The notes: generated from the sequence alone by a model not told the origin. A DNA stretch of 64,000 bases from Deinococcus grandis (GCF_001485435.1 NZ_BCMS01000001.1:629501-693500), one strand, 5' to 3'. Numbered from the stretch's first letter, positions 41,673-53,105 are shown. Numbers and translations are program-made.

Positions 41673-42068
41673 ATGATCAACACCAAGATTCTGACCGCCC
41701 TCACCCTCAGCGCTGGCGTGGCCTCCGCCACCAGCACCGCCAGCACCGGCAGCGTCGACGTGAACCTCGGCGCGGGCCTGACCACCCTGCTCGGCGTCAC
41801 CACGCAGGCCAGTGAAGGCCAGACCAGTGGCAGCCTGCTCGGCGCCGTGAGCAGCAGCCTCAGCGCCGGCGTGAGCGCCAGTGGCCGCACGACCACCGAG
41901 AACGGCAGCGCCAGCGGCAGCCTGAACCTCGGCGCGGACGCTGGCCTCGCGGCCCTGCTCGGCGCCGCCGCCAGCAGCACGGACGGCCAGGGCGGCGCCT
42001 CGCTCCTGACCGGCCTGAGCGGCGCCCTGAACCTGAACGCCGCCGCCAGCGGGACCGCCCAGCCCTGA
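41673..42068 (+). CDS. secreted Ala/Gly/Ser-rich repeat protein
   Basis: 131 residues: signal peptide MINTKILTALTLSAGVASAT, then two copies of a roughly 45-residue unit. Unit 1 begins VNLGAGLTTLLGVTTQASEG and ends SAGVSASG; unit 2 begins LNLGADAGLAALLGAAASST and ends LNAAASG. No charged core, almost no aromatics, no cysteine. It could be a surface or amyloid-like structural protein, but I know no family. Excellent ribosome-binding site (GGAGGAACCACC) suggests high expression. The 279 bases upstream show no other gene. Confidence 0.6.
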   Translation: MINTKILTALTLSAGVASATSTASTGSVDVNLGAGLTTLLGVTTQASEGQTSGSLLGAVSSSLSAGVSASGRTTTENGSASGSLNLGADAGLAALLGAAASSTDGQGGASLLTGLSGALNLNAAASGTAQP

Positions 42069-42096
42069 CCCGACCACCCAGCAGCGTGGACAGCAG

Positions 42097-42123
42097 CGCC
42101 CCCCGGCCAGATGGCGGGGGGCG
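42097..42123 (+). terminator. terminator of the repeat-protein gene
   Basis: 8-bp stem CGCCCCCC/GGGGGGCG (42097-42104, 42116-42123), strengthened by GGCC...GGC inside the loop; no T run. Confidence 0.6.
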
Positions 42124-42137
42124 TCCAGCGTGCGTCC

Positions 42138-42274
42138 ACAGCGGTTTTCAGGTGTGGTGAGGGAACATCTCACCACACCTGAAACGAGTAGAGCGAGAAA
42201 CCGTCAACGCCAGCGGGTGGAAGTGGAGTTGACGGGCGGGCTGTCAGCCCGTCAGCGGAACTGGAAACCGCTGT
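42138..42274. repeat. 137-bp terminal-inverted-repeat element, divergent member
   Basis: 14-base terminal inverted repeats with one mismatch (ACAGCGGTTTTCAG / CTGGAAACCGCTGT). Two internal hairpins at the same relative positions as in the 15-kb copies: TCAGGTGTGGTGAG/CTCACCACACCTGA and TGACGGGC/GCCCGTCA. Between them is a similar GAGCGAG...GTGGAGTTG block. Same length and plan, mostly different sequence. Its end lies only 18 bases before the start codon of the BtuF-like gene. Confidence 0.75.
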
Positions 42275-42292
42275 CGGGCTACCCTGCACGGT

Positions 42293-43180
42293 ATGACCGC
42301 CCCCCAGCGCATCGTGAGCCTGCTGCCCAGCGCCACCGACCTGCTGTTCGATCTGCTGACCGACCTGGGCCTGGCGGGGCGCGTGGTGGGCGTCAGTCAC
42401 TCCTGCGATCACCCGCGCGCCCGGCACCTGCCGGTCCTGACCCGGTCCATCGTGGACAGCGGCGCCCCGCAGGCCGAGATCGACCGGGCCGTCAGTGAGG
42501 CCGTGCGGGAGGGCCGCGCCCTGTACCAGGTGGACGGCGAACGGCTCGACCGACTGAAGCCCGATCTGGTGGTCACGCAGGGCGTGTGCGAGGTCTGCGC
42601 CGTCACGCCCGGCACGCTGCAGGACGCTGTGCGTTACCTGCCCGGCTGCCTGCCCGCCGCAAACGTCCTCAGCCTGGATGGCAGGAGCGTGCAGGGCATC
42701 CTGGACGACCTGCGCGCCCTGGCCGCCGCTGCCGGTCTCCCCGAGACTGGTGAGGCCCTCGCCCGGCAGGCGCAGGCCGACTGGGACGCCATCCGGCCCG
42801 TTCCTCACGCGCCGCGCGTCCTGACGCTGGAGTGGACCGAACCGCCCTTCTCCGGCGGGCACTGGGTGCCCGAGCAGGTGGTGCGGGCGGGCGGCATGAA
42901 CGTCCTGGGCACCCCTGGCACCGACTCGGGCCGCGCCACCTGGGAGCAGATCGCGCCCCTGCGCCCGGACGTGAGCGTCGTCCTGTGCTGCGGGTACGGC
43001 CTGCGCGACAACGTCACGTTCGCCCGCGACCTGCCGGACCTCCCGCTGGGAGAGGTGTGGGCGGTGGACGCCAACGCGCTGTTCAGCCGCCCCGCGCTGG
43101 GCGTCGTGCGCGGCGCGCAGGTCCTCGCCGAGCTGCTGCGCGGCCAAGCAGTCCCCGGCCACAGCGAACGCATCCGCTGA
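42293..43180 (+). CDS. BtuF-like cobalamin-binding protein without signal peptide
   Basis: 295 residues. Periplasmic-binding-protein fold: RIVSLLPSATDLLFDLLTDL, LDRLKPDLVVTQGVCEVCAV, VLTLEWTEPPFSGGHWVPEQ. It resembles BtuF/CobU-linked binding proteins, but there is no signal peptide, as in cytoplasmic relatives annotated cobalamin-binding. TACCCT (42280-42285) is 7 bases before the ATG, so the transcript is leaderless. A proper exported BtuF homologue is encoded at 51320-52189. Confidence 0.8.
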   Translation: MTAPQRIVSLLPSATDLLFDLLTDLGLAGRVVGVSHSCDHPRARHLPVLTRSIVDSGAPQAEIDRAVSEAVREGRALYQVDGERLDRLKPDLVVTQGVCEVCAVTPGTLQDAVRYLPGCLPAANVLSLDGRSVQGILDDLRALAAAAGLPETGEALARQAQADWDAIRPVPHAPRVLTLEWTEPPFSGGHWVPEQVVRAGGMNVLGTPGTDSGRATWEQIAPLRPDVSVVLCCGYGLRDNVTFARDLPDLPLGEVWAVDANALFSRPALGVVRGAQVLAELLRGQAVPGHSERIR

Positions 43181-43201
43181 AGCTGGCCTGCGGGAGGTGG
43201 C

Positions 43202-43729
43202 CTACGCGGGCCGCATGATCCGCAGGTACGCCCGCCACGGCCCCACCGCCTCCCGGTACCCGCCGCCCAGCGTGCGCGTGATCTGCAGGACGTGATCCAG
43301 TTCATGCGCCGCCCAGGTCGCCAGCAACTGCCCCAGTGTCACCGGCCCGAACTCCGGGTGCGTGCCCCGCCGCGCCAGTTCCGCCGGGCCCAGGTTCAGG
43401 GCGTCCAGTGCCCGCAGGCTCTCCGCGCGCACTGCCGCGAAGTCGTCCAGCAGTTCATCCAGCGGCCGCGCCGCCTCCGCCGCCTGATGCCCGGCCCGGT
43501 CGAACGGCGGGAACACCTCTGCCTCACCCGATGCGAGCAGCACCCGCGCGCGCGGCAGCCAGTTCGTGCGGTCCGCGTGCGACAGGTGCGCCACCACCCC
43601 ACGCGGCGACCACGTCCCCGGCCCCTCGTCCAGCCCCGCCCAGTGCTCCGGAAGCCCGCGCAGCAGCCCGTCCAGCACGCCCGGCGTCCGCACCAGTTGC
43701 GCCCGCACCGTCCCCAGATCCACGTTCAT
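43202..43729 (-). CDS. DinB-fold protein
   Basis: 175 residues, DinB/YfiT-like helical bundle with metal-ligand histidines in VVAHLSHADRTNW and in the last helix WAAHELDHVLQI. Second DinB-type gene of the window, only distantly related to the one at 1218. TATGCT (43741-43736) lies 6 bases before the ATG. Confidence 0.88.
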   Translation of the reverse strand: MNVDLGTVRAQLVRTPGVLDGLLRGLPEHWAGLDEGPGTWSPRGVVAHLSHADRTNWLPRARVLLASGEAEVFPPFDRAGHQAAEAARPLDELLDDFAAVRAESLRALDALNLGPAELARRGTHPEFGPVTLGQLLATWAAHELDHVLQITRTLGGGYREAVGPWRAYLRIMRPA

Positions 43730-43795
43730 GCGGGCAGCATAAAAGGGCAGAGGCAGGCCGCCTCACGCCACCCGCCCCCTGAATCCCCCCGTACG

Positions 43796-45005
<1,210 letters not shown>

Positions 45006-45081
45006 TGAACCTCCGTTGCGGCCCAGCATGGCGCGTTTGGCGGGCGGGGTTTGTAAGGCTCTGGGCGTTTGCCCGCGCCGC

Positions 45082-46044
45082 TCAGGGCTGACGCAGCGTC
45101 AGGGTCTGCTCCTGCGTCATGCTGGCGCTGACCTGCACGTCGTCCATCGTCATCAGCAGGCGCATCTGCATGCGCGTGCGCAGGCTGCTGCTGACCGGCA
45201 GGCCGTCGGGTCGCAGCAGCGACTCCCCGTCCACGGCGCCGCCGGTCACGTCCATGCGGAACACGGGCTGCCCGGCGCGGTCCTTCACGCTGGTCTGCCA
45301 CGCGCCGAACGTGCCGGTCTGCGTGAACCGCAGCCGCCCGGCGGCGTCCGCCCCGACGAACGTCAGGCGGCCGGTGACGGCCAGGGGCGTGCTGGTCAGC
45401 GTGGCGGGGTCCACGTCGGCCTCCGGGTCCTGCAGGATCGGGCCGAGAAGCCCGCCGATCAGGCCGTCCAGGTCCACCTCCTGCCGGTCCTCCCGGGTCT
45501 GGCCGGGCGTCAGGGGCAGGCCGTACAGGCGGGTGTCCGCGCCGCCGCTGTCGGCCGCGCGCAGCAGATCGTCCAGCTTCATCTGCGCGTACGCGCGGTT
45601 CACGTCCGGGTTGTCGCTGGTCAGCTTGATGTCCTTCAGCGTGCCGGACGCGTCGAGAACCTGCGTGATCTTCGTCGTCAGGGCCTTCGGCAGCCCAGGA
45701 ATGGTCTGGATCAGGGTGTGCTGGAGGGTCACGCGGCCCTGCGCGTCGCGCGCGGCGAGACGGGTGAAGCTCTTGCCGGTCACGGTCGTGGTCTGCCCGC
45801 CCCGGCCGCTCTGGAAGGCGCGGCGCAGGCTGTCGAGCTGCGCCTGCGGGACGGTCGCGCCGGGGCGGGCGGTGACGGTCACGTCACTGACCTGCAGTCG
45901 GGTGGTGGAGGTCATGCGCTGCTCGACGGTGGTGCCCACCGGAGCCGTGAGCTGCAGCGTGGGCGCTGCCGGGGCCGACTGCGCGCCCGCCGGGGCGGAC
46001 AGGGGAGCGGAGAGGAGCAGGCCGGTCAGGAGCAGGGGTCGCAT
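45082..46044 (-). CDS. secreted protein of unknown function
   Basis: 320 residues. Signal peptide MRPLLLTGLLLSAPLSAPAG; the mature part is beta-rich, with alternating strands such as MTSTTRLQVSDVTVTARPGA and LAVTGRLTFVGADAAGRLRF, similar in layout to DUF6263-like exported proteins. TAGGGT (46057-46052) lies 7 bases before the ATG. No cysteine-rich or catalytic motif seen. Its stop lies 77 bases upstream of the VWA gene's start on the same strand, but the two have separate start signals. Confidence 0.7.
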   Translation of the reverse strand: MRPLLLTGLLLSAPLSAPAGAQSAPAAPTLQLTAPVGTTVEQRMTSTTRLQVSDVTVTARPGATVPQAQLDSLRRAFQSGRGGQTTTVTGKSFTRLAARDAQGRVTLQHTLIQTIPGLPKALTTKITQVLDASGTLKDIKLTSDNPDVNRAYAQMKLDDLLRAADSGGADTRLYGLPLTPGQTREDRQEVDLDGLIGGLLGPILQDPEADVDPATLTSTPLAVTGRLTFVGADAAGRLRFTQTGTFGAWQTSVKDRAGQPVFRMDVTGGAVDGESLLRPDGLPVSSSLRTRMQMRLLMTMDDVQVSASMTQEQTLTLRQP

Positions 46045-46171
46045 CACCTGCACCCTACGCGCCCCGCCCGCCCGGGGTTGCCGCAGGTGACCGGGCGGGC
46101 AGCGAACGTGAAGGGAGGCCCCCCGGACGTGTGGCGGCGCGCGCGGCGCGCGGTGCGTCAGAATGGTGGGC

Positions 46172-47857
<1,686 letters not shown>

Positions 47858-47880
47858 CCGCACACGCAGGCAGCACGCGC

Positions 47881-47921
47881 AGAGAGGGGGAGGGCTGGCC
47901 GCCGGGTCAGCCCCCCCTCTT
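47881..47921 (+). terminator. terminator of the HRDC gene
   Basis: Hairpin AGAGGGGGAGGGCTG...CAGCCCCCCCTCT with a GGCCGCCGGGT loop, then TTCAT. Confidence 0.6.
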
Positions 47922-47981
47922 CATGTTGGGCTTCATGTTGGCTCAAGGCGCCCGGGCAGTCCCGGCAGGTACGCTCGCCCC

Positions 47982-49082
47982 ATGAACCCTGACTTCGTGC
48001 GGTACCGCGACGACCTGGAACGCCCGCAGCCCGACGAGGCGCGCACCTTCGCGCAGCTGGCCCGCGTCATGCAGGGCTACAGCGAGGCGTTCCACACCCG
48101 GTACCACCACGCGGTACGCCCCGTGCACAGCAAGGGTCACGGCCTGCTGATCGGGGAACTGGAGGTCCCGGACCTGCCGCCCCACCTCGCGCAGGGGCTG
48201 TTCGCCGCGCCCGGGCGCCACCCGGCGGCCGTGCGGCTGTCCACCCCGCCCGGCGACATCCTGCCGGACAGCGTCTCCACGCCGCGCGCACTGGCCCTGA
48301 AGGTGATCGGCCCGCCCGCCCCCATGCTGGACGGCCACGCGGGCGAGGTCACGCAGGACTTCCTGCTCAACAACGGCCCCGTCTTCGCCGCGAGGGACGC
48401 CAGCGGGTTCCTGAATAATCAACTGCCCATCCGCCTGATCCTGAACGCCCCGGAGGAACTCAAGGTCGCCGCCGCGCTGGGCGCGCAGGTCGCGGCGCGC
48501 GTCGCACCCGAGGGCAGCCCGCTGGCGGGCGCCCTGAAACAACTCGGCGGGCACCCCTCCACCCACCCGCTGGGCGAGACGTACTACTCGCAGCTGCCCC
48601 TCCGCTGGGGCGAGTACGTGGCGAAGGTGGCCCTCGTGCCCACCTCTGACCACCTGCGCGCCCTGATCGGGCAGGCGGTCCGCGTCCTGGGGCCGGGCCG
48701 CGCCGACGCCCTGCGCGCCGCCGTCGCCCAGGTCATCCGCGCGTCGGGCGGCACCTGGGACCTGCGCGCGCAGCTGTGCACCGACGAGACCCACATGCCC
48801 ATCGAGGACGGCTCGGTCCGCTGGGACGAGACCCTCAGCCCTTTCGTGACCGTCGCGCGGCTGCACGTCCCCCCGCAGGACCCCGCGCGGCCCGACAAAC
48901 TGGTGTTCGCCGACGACCGCCTGAGCTTCAGCCCCTGGCACGCCCACGCCGCGCACCGCCCCCTCGGCAGCGCCATGCGCGCCCGCCGCCACGTCTACGA
49001 ACAGTCGGCGGCCTTCCGGCGGGAACACAACGACGAACCCCTGCGCGAACCCCGCACCGCAGGCGACCTGCCCACCCCCTGA
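47982..49082 (+). CDS. catalase-fold haem protein (catalase-related, SrpA/allene-oxide type)
   Basis: 366 residues, shorter than classical catalases. The distal histidine region is present: RPVHSKGHGLLIGELEVP. The asparagine partner may be in DFLLNNGPVF. The usual proximal tyrosine motif R-x-x-x-Y is altered to RPLGSAMRARRHVYEQSAAF, so the haem ligand is uncertain. Related proteins peroxidise or isomerise lipid peroxides. TACGCT (47970-47975) is 6 bases before the ATG. Confidence 0.85.
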   Translation: MNPDFVRYRDDLERPQPDEARTFAQLARVMQGYSEAFHTRYHHAVRPVHSKGHGLLIGELEVPDLPPHLAQGLFAAPGRHPAAVRLSTPPGDILPDSVSTPRALALKVIGPPAPMLDGHAGEVTQDFLLNNGPVFAARDASGFLNNQLPIRLILNAPEELKVAAALGAQVAARVAPEGSPLAGALKQLGGHPSTHPLGETYYSQLPLRWGEYVAKVALVPTSDHLRALIGQAVRVLGPGRADALRAAVAQVIRASGGTWDLRAQLCTDETHMPIEDGSVRWDETLSPFVTVARLHVPPQDPARPDKLVFADDRLSFSPWHAHAAHRPLGSAMRARRHVYEQSAAFRREHNDEPLREPRTAGDLPTP

Positions 49083-49104
49083 CCTCTGCGGTCAGCTCTG
49101 CCCG

Positions 49105-49458
49105 TCAGGCCTGTTCGTTCGGCCCGTAGCGGTGCTCGGCGGGCAGGGGCGCGCGGTCGTGCGTGGCCTGCGCCACCCGCGCGGCCAGCGGGAAGTCCAC
49201 GGCGGCGTACCACGCTTCCTCCAGGCCCGCGCCGCCGGGGTCGGGGCGGTACACGCACAGCGCCGGGCCGTAGCTGCATGCGCCCAGGCAGCCGCTCTCG
49301 GTGAGGCGCAGCGTGCCGCCGCGTTTGTAGTACGCGAGCGACTGGCGTTCCAGGTGATTCCAGAGTGCCCTGTGCAGCAGCGCCGAGCCGCGCGCCTGAC
49401 AGTTCGGGCCCTGGCAGACGAGCAGGTGGCCGTGGGTGGGGAAGTACTTCGGGGGCAT
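49105..49458 (-). CDS. thioredoxin-like [2Fe-2S] ferredoxin
   Basis: 117 residues. Cys pattern C-x4-C (VCQGPNCQARGS) and C-x3-C (ESGCLGACSYGP) of the thioredoxin-fold ferredoxin family, whose members occur with cobalamin genes in several bacteria. It is the last gene of the cobalamin-riboswitch operon, so a role in reducing the corrinoid or cobalt is a reasonable inference. Confidence 0.85.
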   Translation of the reverse strand: MPPKYFPTHGHLLVCQGPNCQARGSALLHRALWNHLERQSLAYYKRGGTLRLTESGCLGACSYGPALCVYRPDPGGAGLEEAWYAAVDFPLAARVAQATHDRAPLPAEHRYGPNEQA

Positions 49459-49491
49459 GCCTCTCCTTGCGCGGCCCTGTGTGGGCGCTGC

Positions 49492-50322
49492 TCAATCCTG
49501 CGGGATGACCAGCAGGCGGTCTGCGTGCTGCACCACGTTGACGTGCAGCCCGTACGCGGCGTGCAGGTGCCCGGGCGTCAGTACCTCGCGCGGGGTGCCG
49601 CTGGCCTGCACCCGCCCGCCATGCAGCAGCACGAGGTGGTCGGCGCGCGCGGCGAGGTTCAGGTCGTGCAGGACCGCCACGACGCCCAGCCCGCCCGCGA
49701 CCTCGCAGCGCAGGTAACGCACGACGTCCAGCGCGTACGCGAGGTCGAGGTGGTTGGTGGGTTCGTCCAGCAGCAGGAAGCGCGGTTCGGCCGCCAGCGC
49801 GCGGGCCAGCGCTGCCCGCTGCCGCTCCCCGCCGCTGAGTTCGGACACGCGGCGGTCCTCGAAGCGGCGGGTGTCGGTGCGGTCCAGCGCGGCGTCCACG
49901 GCGGCCTCGTCGGCGGGCGTCCAGGGGGTGCGGGGCAGCAGCCCGAAGCGCCAGTCGCCCGCGCCGCGCCCCAGCGCCACCACGTCCCGCACGCGCGCCC
50001 CGTCCGGCAGCCCCTCGCTCTGCGCGAGGTACGCCAGCTGCCGCGACCGCTGCGCGCGGCTCCAGGCCCCCAGGGGCCGCCCGGCCAGGGTCACCTCGCC
50101 CCCCGTGACCGGATTCAGGCCCAGCAGGGCGCGCAGCAGCGTGCTCTTGCCGGCGCCGTTCGGGCCGATCACGGCGCTGAACACGCCGGGCCGGAACGTG
50201 GCACTCACGCCGCGCACCGCCGGGAACGACCCGGCCTGCACATGCACGTCCCGCGCGACCAGGGCGTCCCGGGGGGTCGCCTCCGGCTGGCATGGCGCCG
50301 TGTGACGCAGCAGGTCAGTCAT
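49492..50322 (-). CDS. btuD: ABC transporter ATP-binding protein, BtuD/FecE-like
   Basis: 276 residues. Walker A GPNGAGKST, signature LSGGERQRAALARAL, Walker B FLLLDEPTNHLD. FecE/BtuD class. It energises import of the corrinoid captured by the binding protein and passed through the BtuC-like permease. The start overlaps the permease gene's end by 8 bases. The symbol is assigned from the riboswitch context. Confidence 0.9.
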   Translation of the reverse strand: MTDLLRHTAPCQPEATPRDALVARDVHVQAGSFPAVRGVSATFRPGVFSAVIGPNGAGKSTLLRALLGLNPVTGGEVTLAGRPLGAWSRAQRSRQLAYLAQSEGLPDGARVRDVVALGRGAGDWRFGLLPRTPWTPADEAAVDAALDRTDTRRFEDRRVSELSGGERQRAALARALAAEPRFLLLDEPTNHLDLAYALDVVRYLRCEVAGGLGVVAVLHDLNLAARADHLVLLHGGRVQASGTPREVLTPGHLHAAYGLHVNVVQHADRLLVIPQD

Positions 50323-51319
50323 GGCGTTCCTTGCGCAGCAGCCACAGGAAGAACGGGCCGCCCAGCAGGGTCGTCACGATGCCCACCTGCGACAGTGGCG
50401 TGGTGCGGGCCAGCAGGTCCGCGCCGACCAGCAGCGCCCCACCCAGCAGCGCCGAGAGGGGCAGCAGCGTGCGGTGACCGGGACCGAACGCGAGGCGGAT
50501 CATGTGCGGCACGATGAGTCCCACGAAGCCGATCACGCCCACGTACGCCACCGCGCCCGCCGTGGCGAGGCTCGCGGCGATCACCGCGATGAGCCGCAGC
50601 CGCTCGACCGGGACACCCAGGCTGCGGGCGGTCAGTTCGCCCAGTTGCAGGGTGTCCAGCGCGCGGGCCAGCAGCAGCAGCGCCCCGCAGCCCAGCGCCG
50701 CGTACGGCAGCACGGTCAGCACGTCCCGCCAGCCGCTGAAGCCCAGGTCGCCCAGCGTGTACGCCAGCACCTGCCGCGCGCGGTCCTCGCCGCGCAGGAT
50801 CAGCGCGGTCGTCGCCGCACTCAGGACGCTGCCCACCACCACGCCCGCCAGGATCAGCCGCGTGGGGGGAAAACGCCGTCCCTCGCGCGCCAGGGACAGC
50901 GTGCACGCCACGGCGACCAGCGCGGTCAGCAGCGCCGACACCGGGATCAGCGCGCGGGGCCACCCCGCCACGATGGCGACCGTGGCGCCCAGCGCGCTGC
51001 CGCTGGCGACGCCCAGCAGGTACGGGTCCGCCAGCGGATTACGGAACACGCCCTGGAAGGCGCCCCCGCACACGCTGAGGCTCGCGCCCACCAGCGCCCC
51101 CATCACCACGCGCGGCAGGCGGATCTGCCACACGATCACGTCGTTCCCCTCCAGCGCCTGCCGGGTCACGCCGCGCCACAGCGCGCCCAGCACCTGGCCG
51201 GGCGGGATCGTCACGCTGCCCAGCCCGGTGCCCAGGACCACGGCGGCCAGCAGCAGCGCCGCGAGCAGCAGCGTGCCCAGGCCCACCCCCAGCCCCCGGC
51301 GGGGCGCGGCGGCCTGCAT
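50315..51319 (-). CDS. btuC: ABC transporter permease, BtuC/FecCD family
   Basis: 334 residues and about ten membrane segments. Typical FecCD sequence: RLPRVVMGALVGASLSVCGG near the N-terminus, NPLADPYLLGVASGSALGA, GFVGLIVPHMIRLAFGPGHR and the terminal GPFFLWLL. It forms the membrane channel of the corrinoid importer. It starts directly after the binding-protein stop. Confidence 0.92.
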   Translation of the reverse strand: MQAAAPRRGLGVGLGTLLLAALLLAAVVLGTGLGSVTIPPGQVLGALWRGVTRQALEGNDVIVWQIRLPRVVMGALVGASLSVCGGAFQGVFRNPLADPYLLGVASGSALGATVAIVAGWPRALIPVSALLTALVAVACTLSLAREGRRFPPTRLILAGVVVGSVLSAATTALILRGEDRARQVLAYTLGDLGFSGWRDVLTVLPYAALGCGALLLLARALDTLQLGELTARSLGVPVERLRLIAVIAASLATAGAVAYVGVIGFVGLIVPHMIRLAFGPGHRTLLPLSALLGGALLVGADLLARTTPLSQVGIVTTLLGGPFFLWLLRKERHD

Positions 51320-52189
51320 TTACCTGAACAGTTCCGGGTGAATCAGTTTCGCCAGGCCCATCAGCGCCTGTCCCAGGCGCGGCCCCGGGCGGCCCAGCAT
51401 GGTGTTCAGCTCCGCCGGGATGTCCTTGACCTTCCCGGTTTTCAGGGCGCTGATGCCGCTCCAGCCGGGACGCGCGCCCGCCGTCTTCGCGTCCACGCCG
51501 AGGATCAGCTGCGGGTTGGCCTTCACGATGAATTCCGGGTCCACCTTCGGGAAGTCGCCCATGCTGGCCGGGATGATGTTCCGCGCGCCCGCCTTGGTGA
51601 GCAGCACGCCCATGAACGAGTTCGGCCCGATCGAGTACGGGGTGGGGTCGATCTCGAAGTACGCCGTGGGTTTGCGCACGGCGTTCTTCGTGAGGATCTC
51701 CACGCGCGCGATGTCGCCCTTGATCTTCCCGACCAGGGCCCTGGCCTGCGCCTCGCGGTTCAGGATCTTCCCGAGCAGCAGCGTCTTGCTGAACACCTCG
51801 TCGTACGTCTCGGGATTCACGGCGATCACCGTGATCCCCGCCTGCGTCAGCGGCTCGGCCAGCTTCCCGTACTGGCTGACGAGCACCACGTCGGGTTTCA
51901 GCGCCACCATCGCCTCGATGTTCGGGTTGTACAGGCCACCCACCTTCGGCAGTTTCGTCACCTGCTGCGGGAAGTCGCTGTAGTCGTCCACGCCCACCAG
52001 GCGGTCGCACAGGCCCAGCGCGCACACCGTCTCGGTGGTGCTGGGCAGCACGCTGACGATCCGCTTCGGCTCGGTCTTCAGGATCACCTTGCGGCCCAGG
52101 TCGTCGGTGATCGTCAGCGGGTAGGAGGTCGCGGCGGCCGCGCCACTCAGGGCGCCGCTCAGGGTGATCAGGGTCAGGATGCCTTTCAT
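51320..52189 (-). CDS. btuF: cobalamin ABC transporter substrate-binding protein
   Basis: 289 residues. Signal peptide MKGILTLITLSGALSGAAAA; binding-protein fold with KRIVSVLPSTTETVCALGLC, GLYNPNIEAMVALKPDVVLV and VDPEFIVKANPQLILG. It captures the corrinoid outside the membrane. First gene of the operon. The ATG at 52189 follows AAGGAG and is controlled by the cobalamin riboswitch upstream. Confidence 0.9.
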   Translation of the reverse strand: MKGILTLITLSGALSGAAAATSYPLTITDDLGRKVILKTEPKRIVSVLPSTTETVCALGLCDRLVGVDDYSDFPQQVTKLPKVGGLYNPNIEAMVALKPDVVLVSQYGKLAEPLTQAGITVIAVNPETYDEVFSKTLLLGKILNREAQARALVGKIKGDIARVEILTKNAVRKPTAYFEIDPTPYSIGPNSFMGVLLTKAGARNIIPASMGDFPKVDPEFIVKANPQLILGVDAKTAGARPGWSGISALKTGKVKDIPAELNTMLGRPGPRLGQALMGLAKLIHPELFR

Positions 52190-52219
52190 GGAAAACTCCT
52201 TCCCTGCGGCAACGAAACG

Positions 52220-52241
52220 CGCCGCCCGGCTGGGGGCGGCG
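52220..52241 (-). promoter_or_regulatory. possible expression-platform hairpin of the cobalamin riboswitch
   Basis: Stem CGCCGCC/GGCGGCG (52220-52226, 52235-52241) between the aptamer and the btuF start, followed by GCGTTTCG on the minus strand. It could act as a terminator or antisequestor; no strong T run. Confidence 0.4.
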
Positions 52242-52249
52242 GCGGGAAA

Positions 52250-52446
52250 CACAGTGTCCGTGGCAGGCCCCACACTGGGGGCGCTCACGGCGTGCCCCCA
52301 GTCCGCGAGGGGTCAAGCCACGCCCGCCCACTCCGGGCGGCGCGAACGGCGGAGGTGCTCGGCCTTCCCCAGCCGTAGCCAGGATTACCGTTGCGCGACA
52401 GGGCCGGACTCACACCGGACTTCCCCCCGCAGCCGTCACCCGCGAG
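52250..52446 (-). ncRNA. cobalamin riboswitch (AdoCbl/B12 element)
   Basis: On the minus strand: GGGGAAGTCCGGTGTGAGTC, CGGCCCTGTCGCGCAACGGT, long paired arms, and the B12-box-like TGCCACGGA (52266-52258). These are the conserved joining regions of cobalamin aptamers. The TATACT -10 (52450-52445) sits immediately upstream of the element. High corrinoid is expected to switch the btuF-btuC-btuD-ferredoxin operon off. Confidence 0.9.
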
Positions 52447-52450
52447 TATA
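52445..52450 (-). promoter_or_regulatory. -10 element of the cobalamin-riboswitch operon
   Basis: TATACT on the minus strand, close to consensus, just after the stop of plsC. No clear -35. The transcript would begin almost exactly at the riboswitch. Confidence 0.6.
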
Positions 52451-52460
52451 GCGCCGGTCG

Positions 52461-53105
52461 CTACAGCCGCTGCCCGACGGGGACGGCCAGCGTGGACAGC
52501 ACCTCGCCGAGTTCCCCGGTGATGGCCTTGATGCCGCCGCGTGGCGGGATGGGCGCCCCGAAGCGGATGATCCAGCGCCTGCCGTCGCGGCTGACTCCGG
52601 CGGGCAGGATGGGCGCGCGGCCCTTCGCGGCGATCAGGGCCACGCCGCCCTGCATTTCATGCCCGCCGCGCGTGCCCTGCGGGAAGATCCCGACCGTGCC
52701 GTTCGCCTTCAGGATGCGCAGCGACGTGCGCACGGCGCCCAGGTCGTTCCCGCTGCGGTCCACCGGGAAGGACCCCCCGGCGCGGATGATGTCCCCGATG
52801 CCCGGGATGAACAGTTCCTTCTTCGCCATGAACTGCAGGAACCGGCCCGGCGGCAGCGCCCGCGCGACCAGGAACGGGTCCAGGGCGCTCACGTGATTGG
52901 CCGCGACGACCAGCGGCGTGCCGGGCGGCGGCATGTGCTCCCGGCCGTGCACCTCCAGGTGCATGCCGCTGAAGATGACGGGCAGGTACGTGGTCTCCAC
53001 CACCAGCCGGTACACCCACGGAATCACGGGCGGGGCCGGGGGTTCGGTCTGGACCCTGGGGGCGGGCGGGGCAGAGGGGGTGTCGGGGTGAGCGGCGTCA
53101 CTCAT
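52461..53105 (-). CDS. plsC: 1-acyl-sn-glycerol-3-phosphate acyltransferase family protein
   Basis: 214 residues. Acyltransferase motif I NHVSALD, motif III FPQGTRGG and motif IV-like ILPAGVSRDGR; a Pro-rich N-terminus then a hydrophobic helix (IPWVYRLVVETTYLPVIFSG). It converts lysophosphatidate to phosphatidate or transfers acyl groups to related lipids. TATCCT (53118-53113) is 7 bases before the ATG. A longer frame upstream is noise. Confidence 0.88.
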   Translation of the reverse strand: MSDAAHPDTPSAPPAPRVQTEPPAPPVIPWVYRLVVETTYLPVIFSGMHLEVHGREHMPPPGTPLVVAANHVSALDPFLVARALPPGRFLQFMAKKELFIPGIGDIIRAGGSFPVDRSGNDLGAVRTSLRILKANGTVGIFPQGTRGGHEMQGGVALIAAKGRAPILPAGVSRDGRRWIIRFGAPIPPRGGIKAITGELGEVLSTLAVPVGQRL

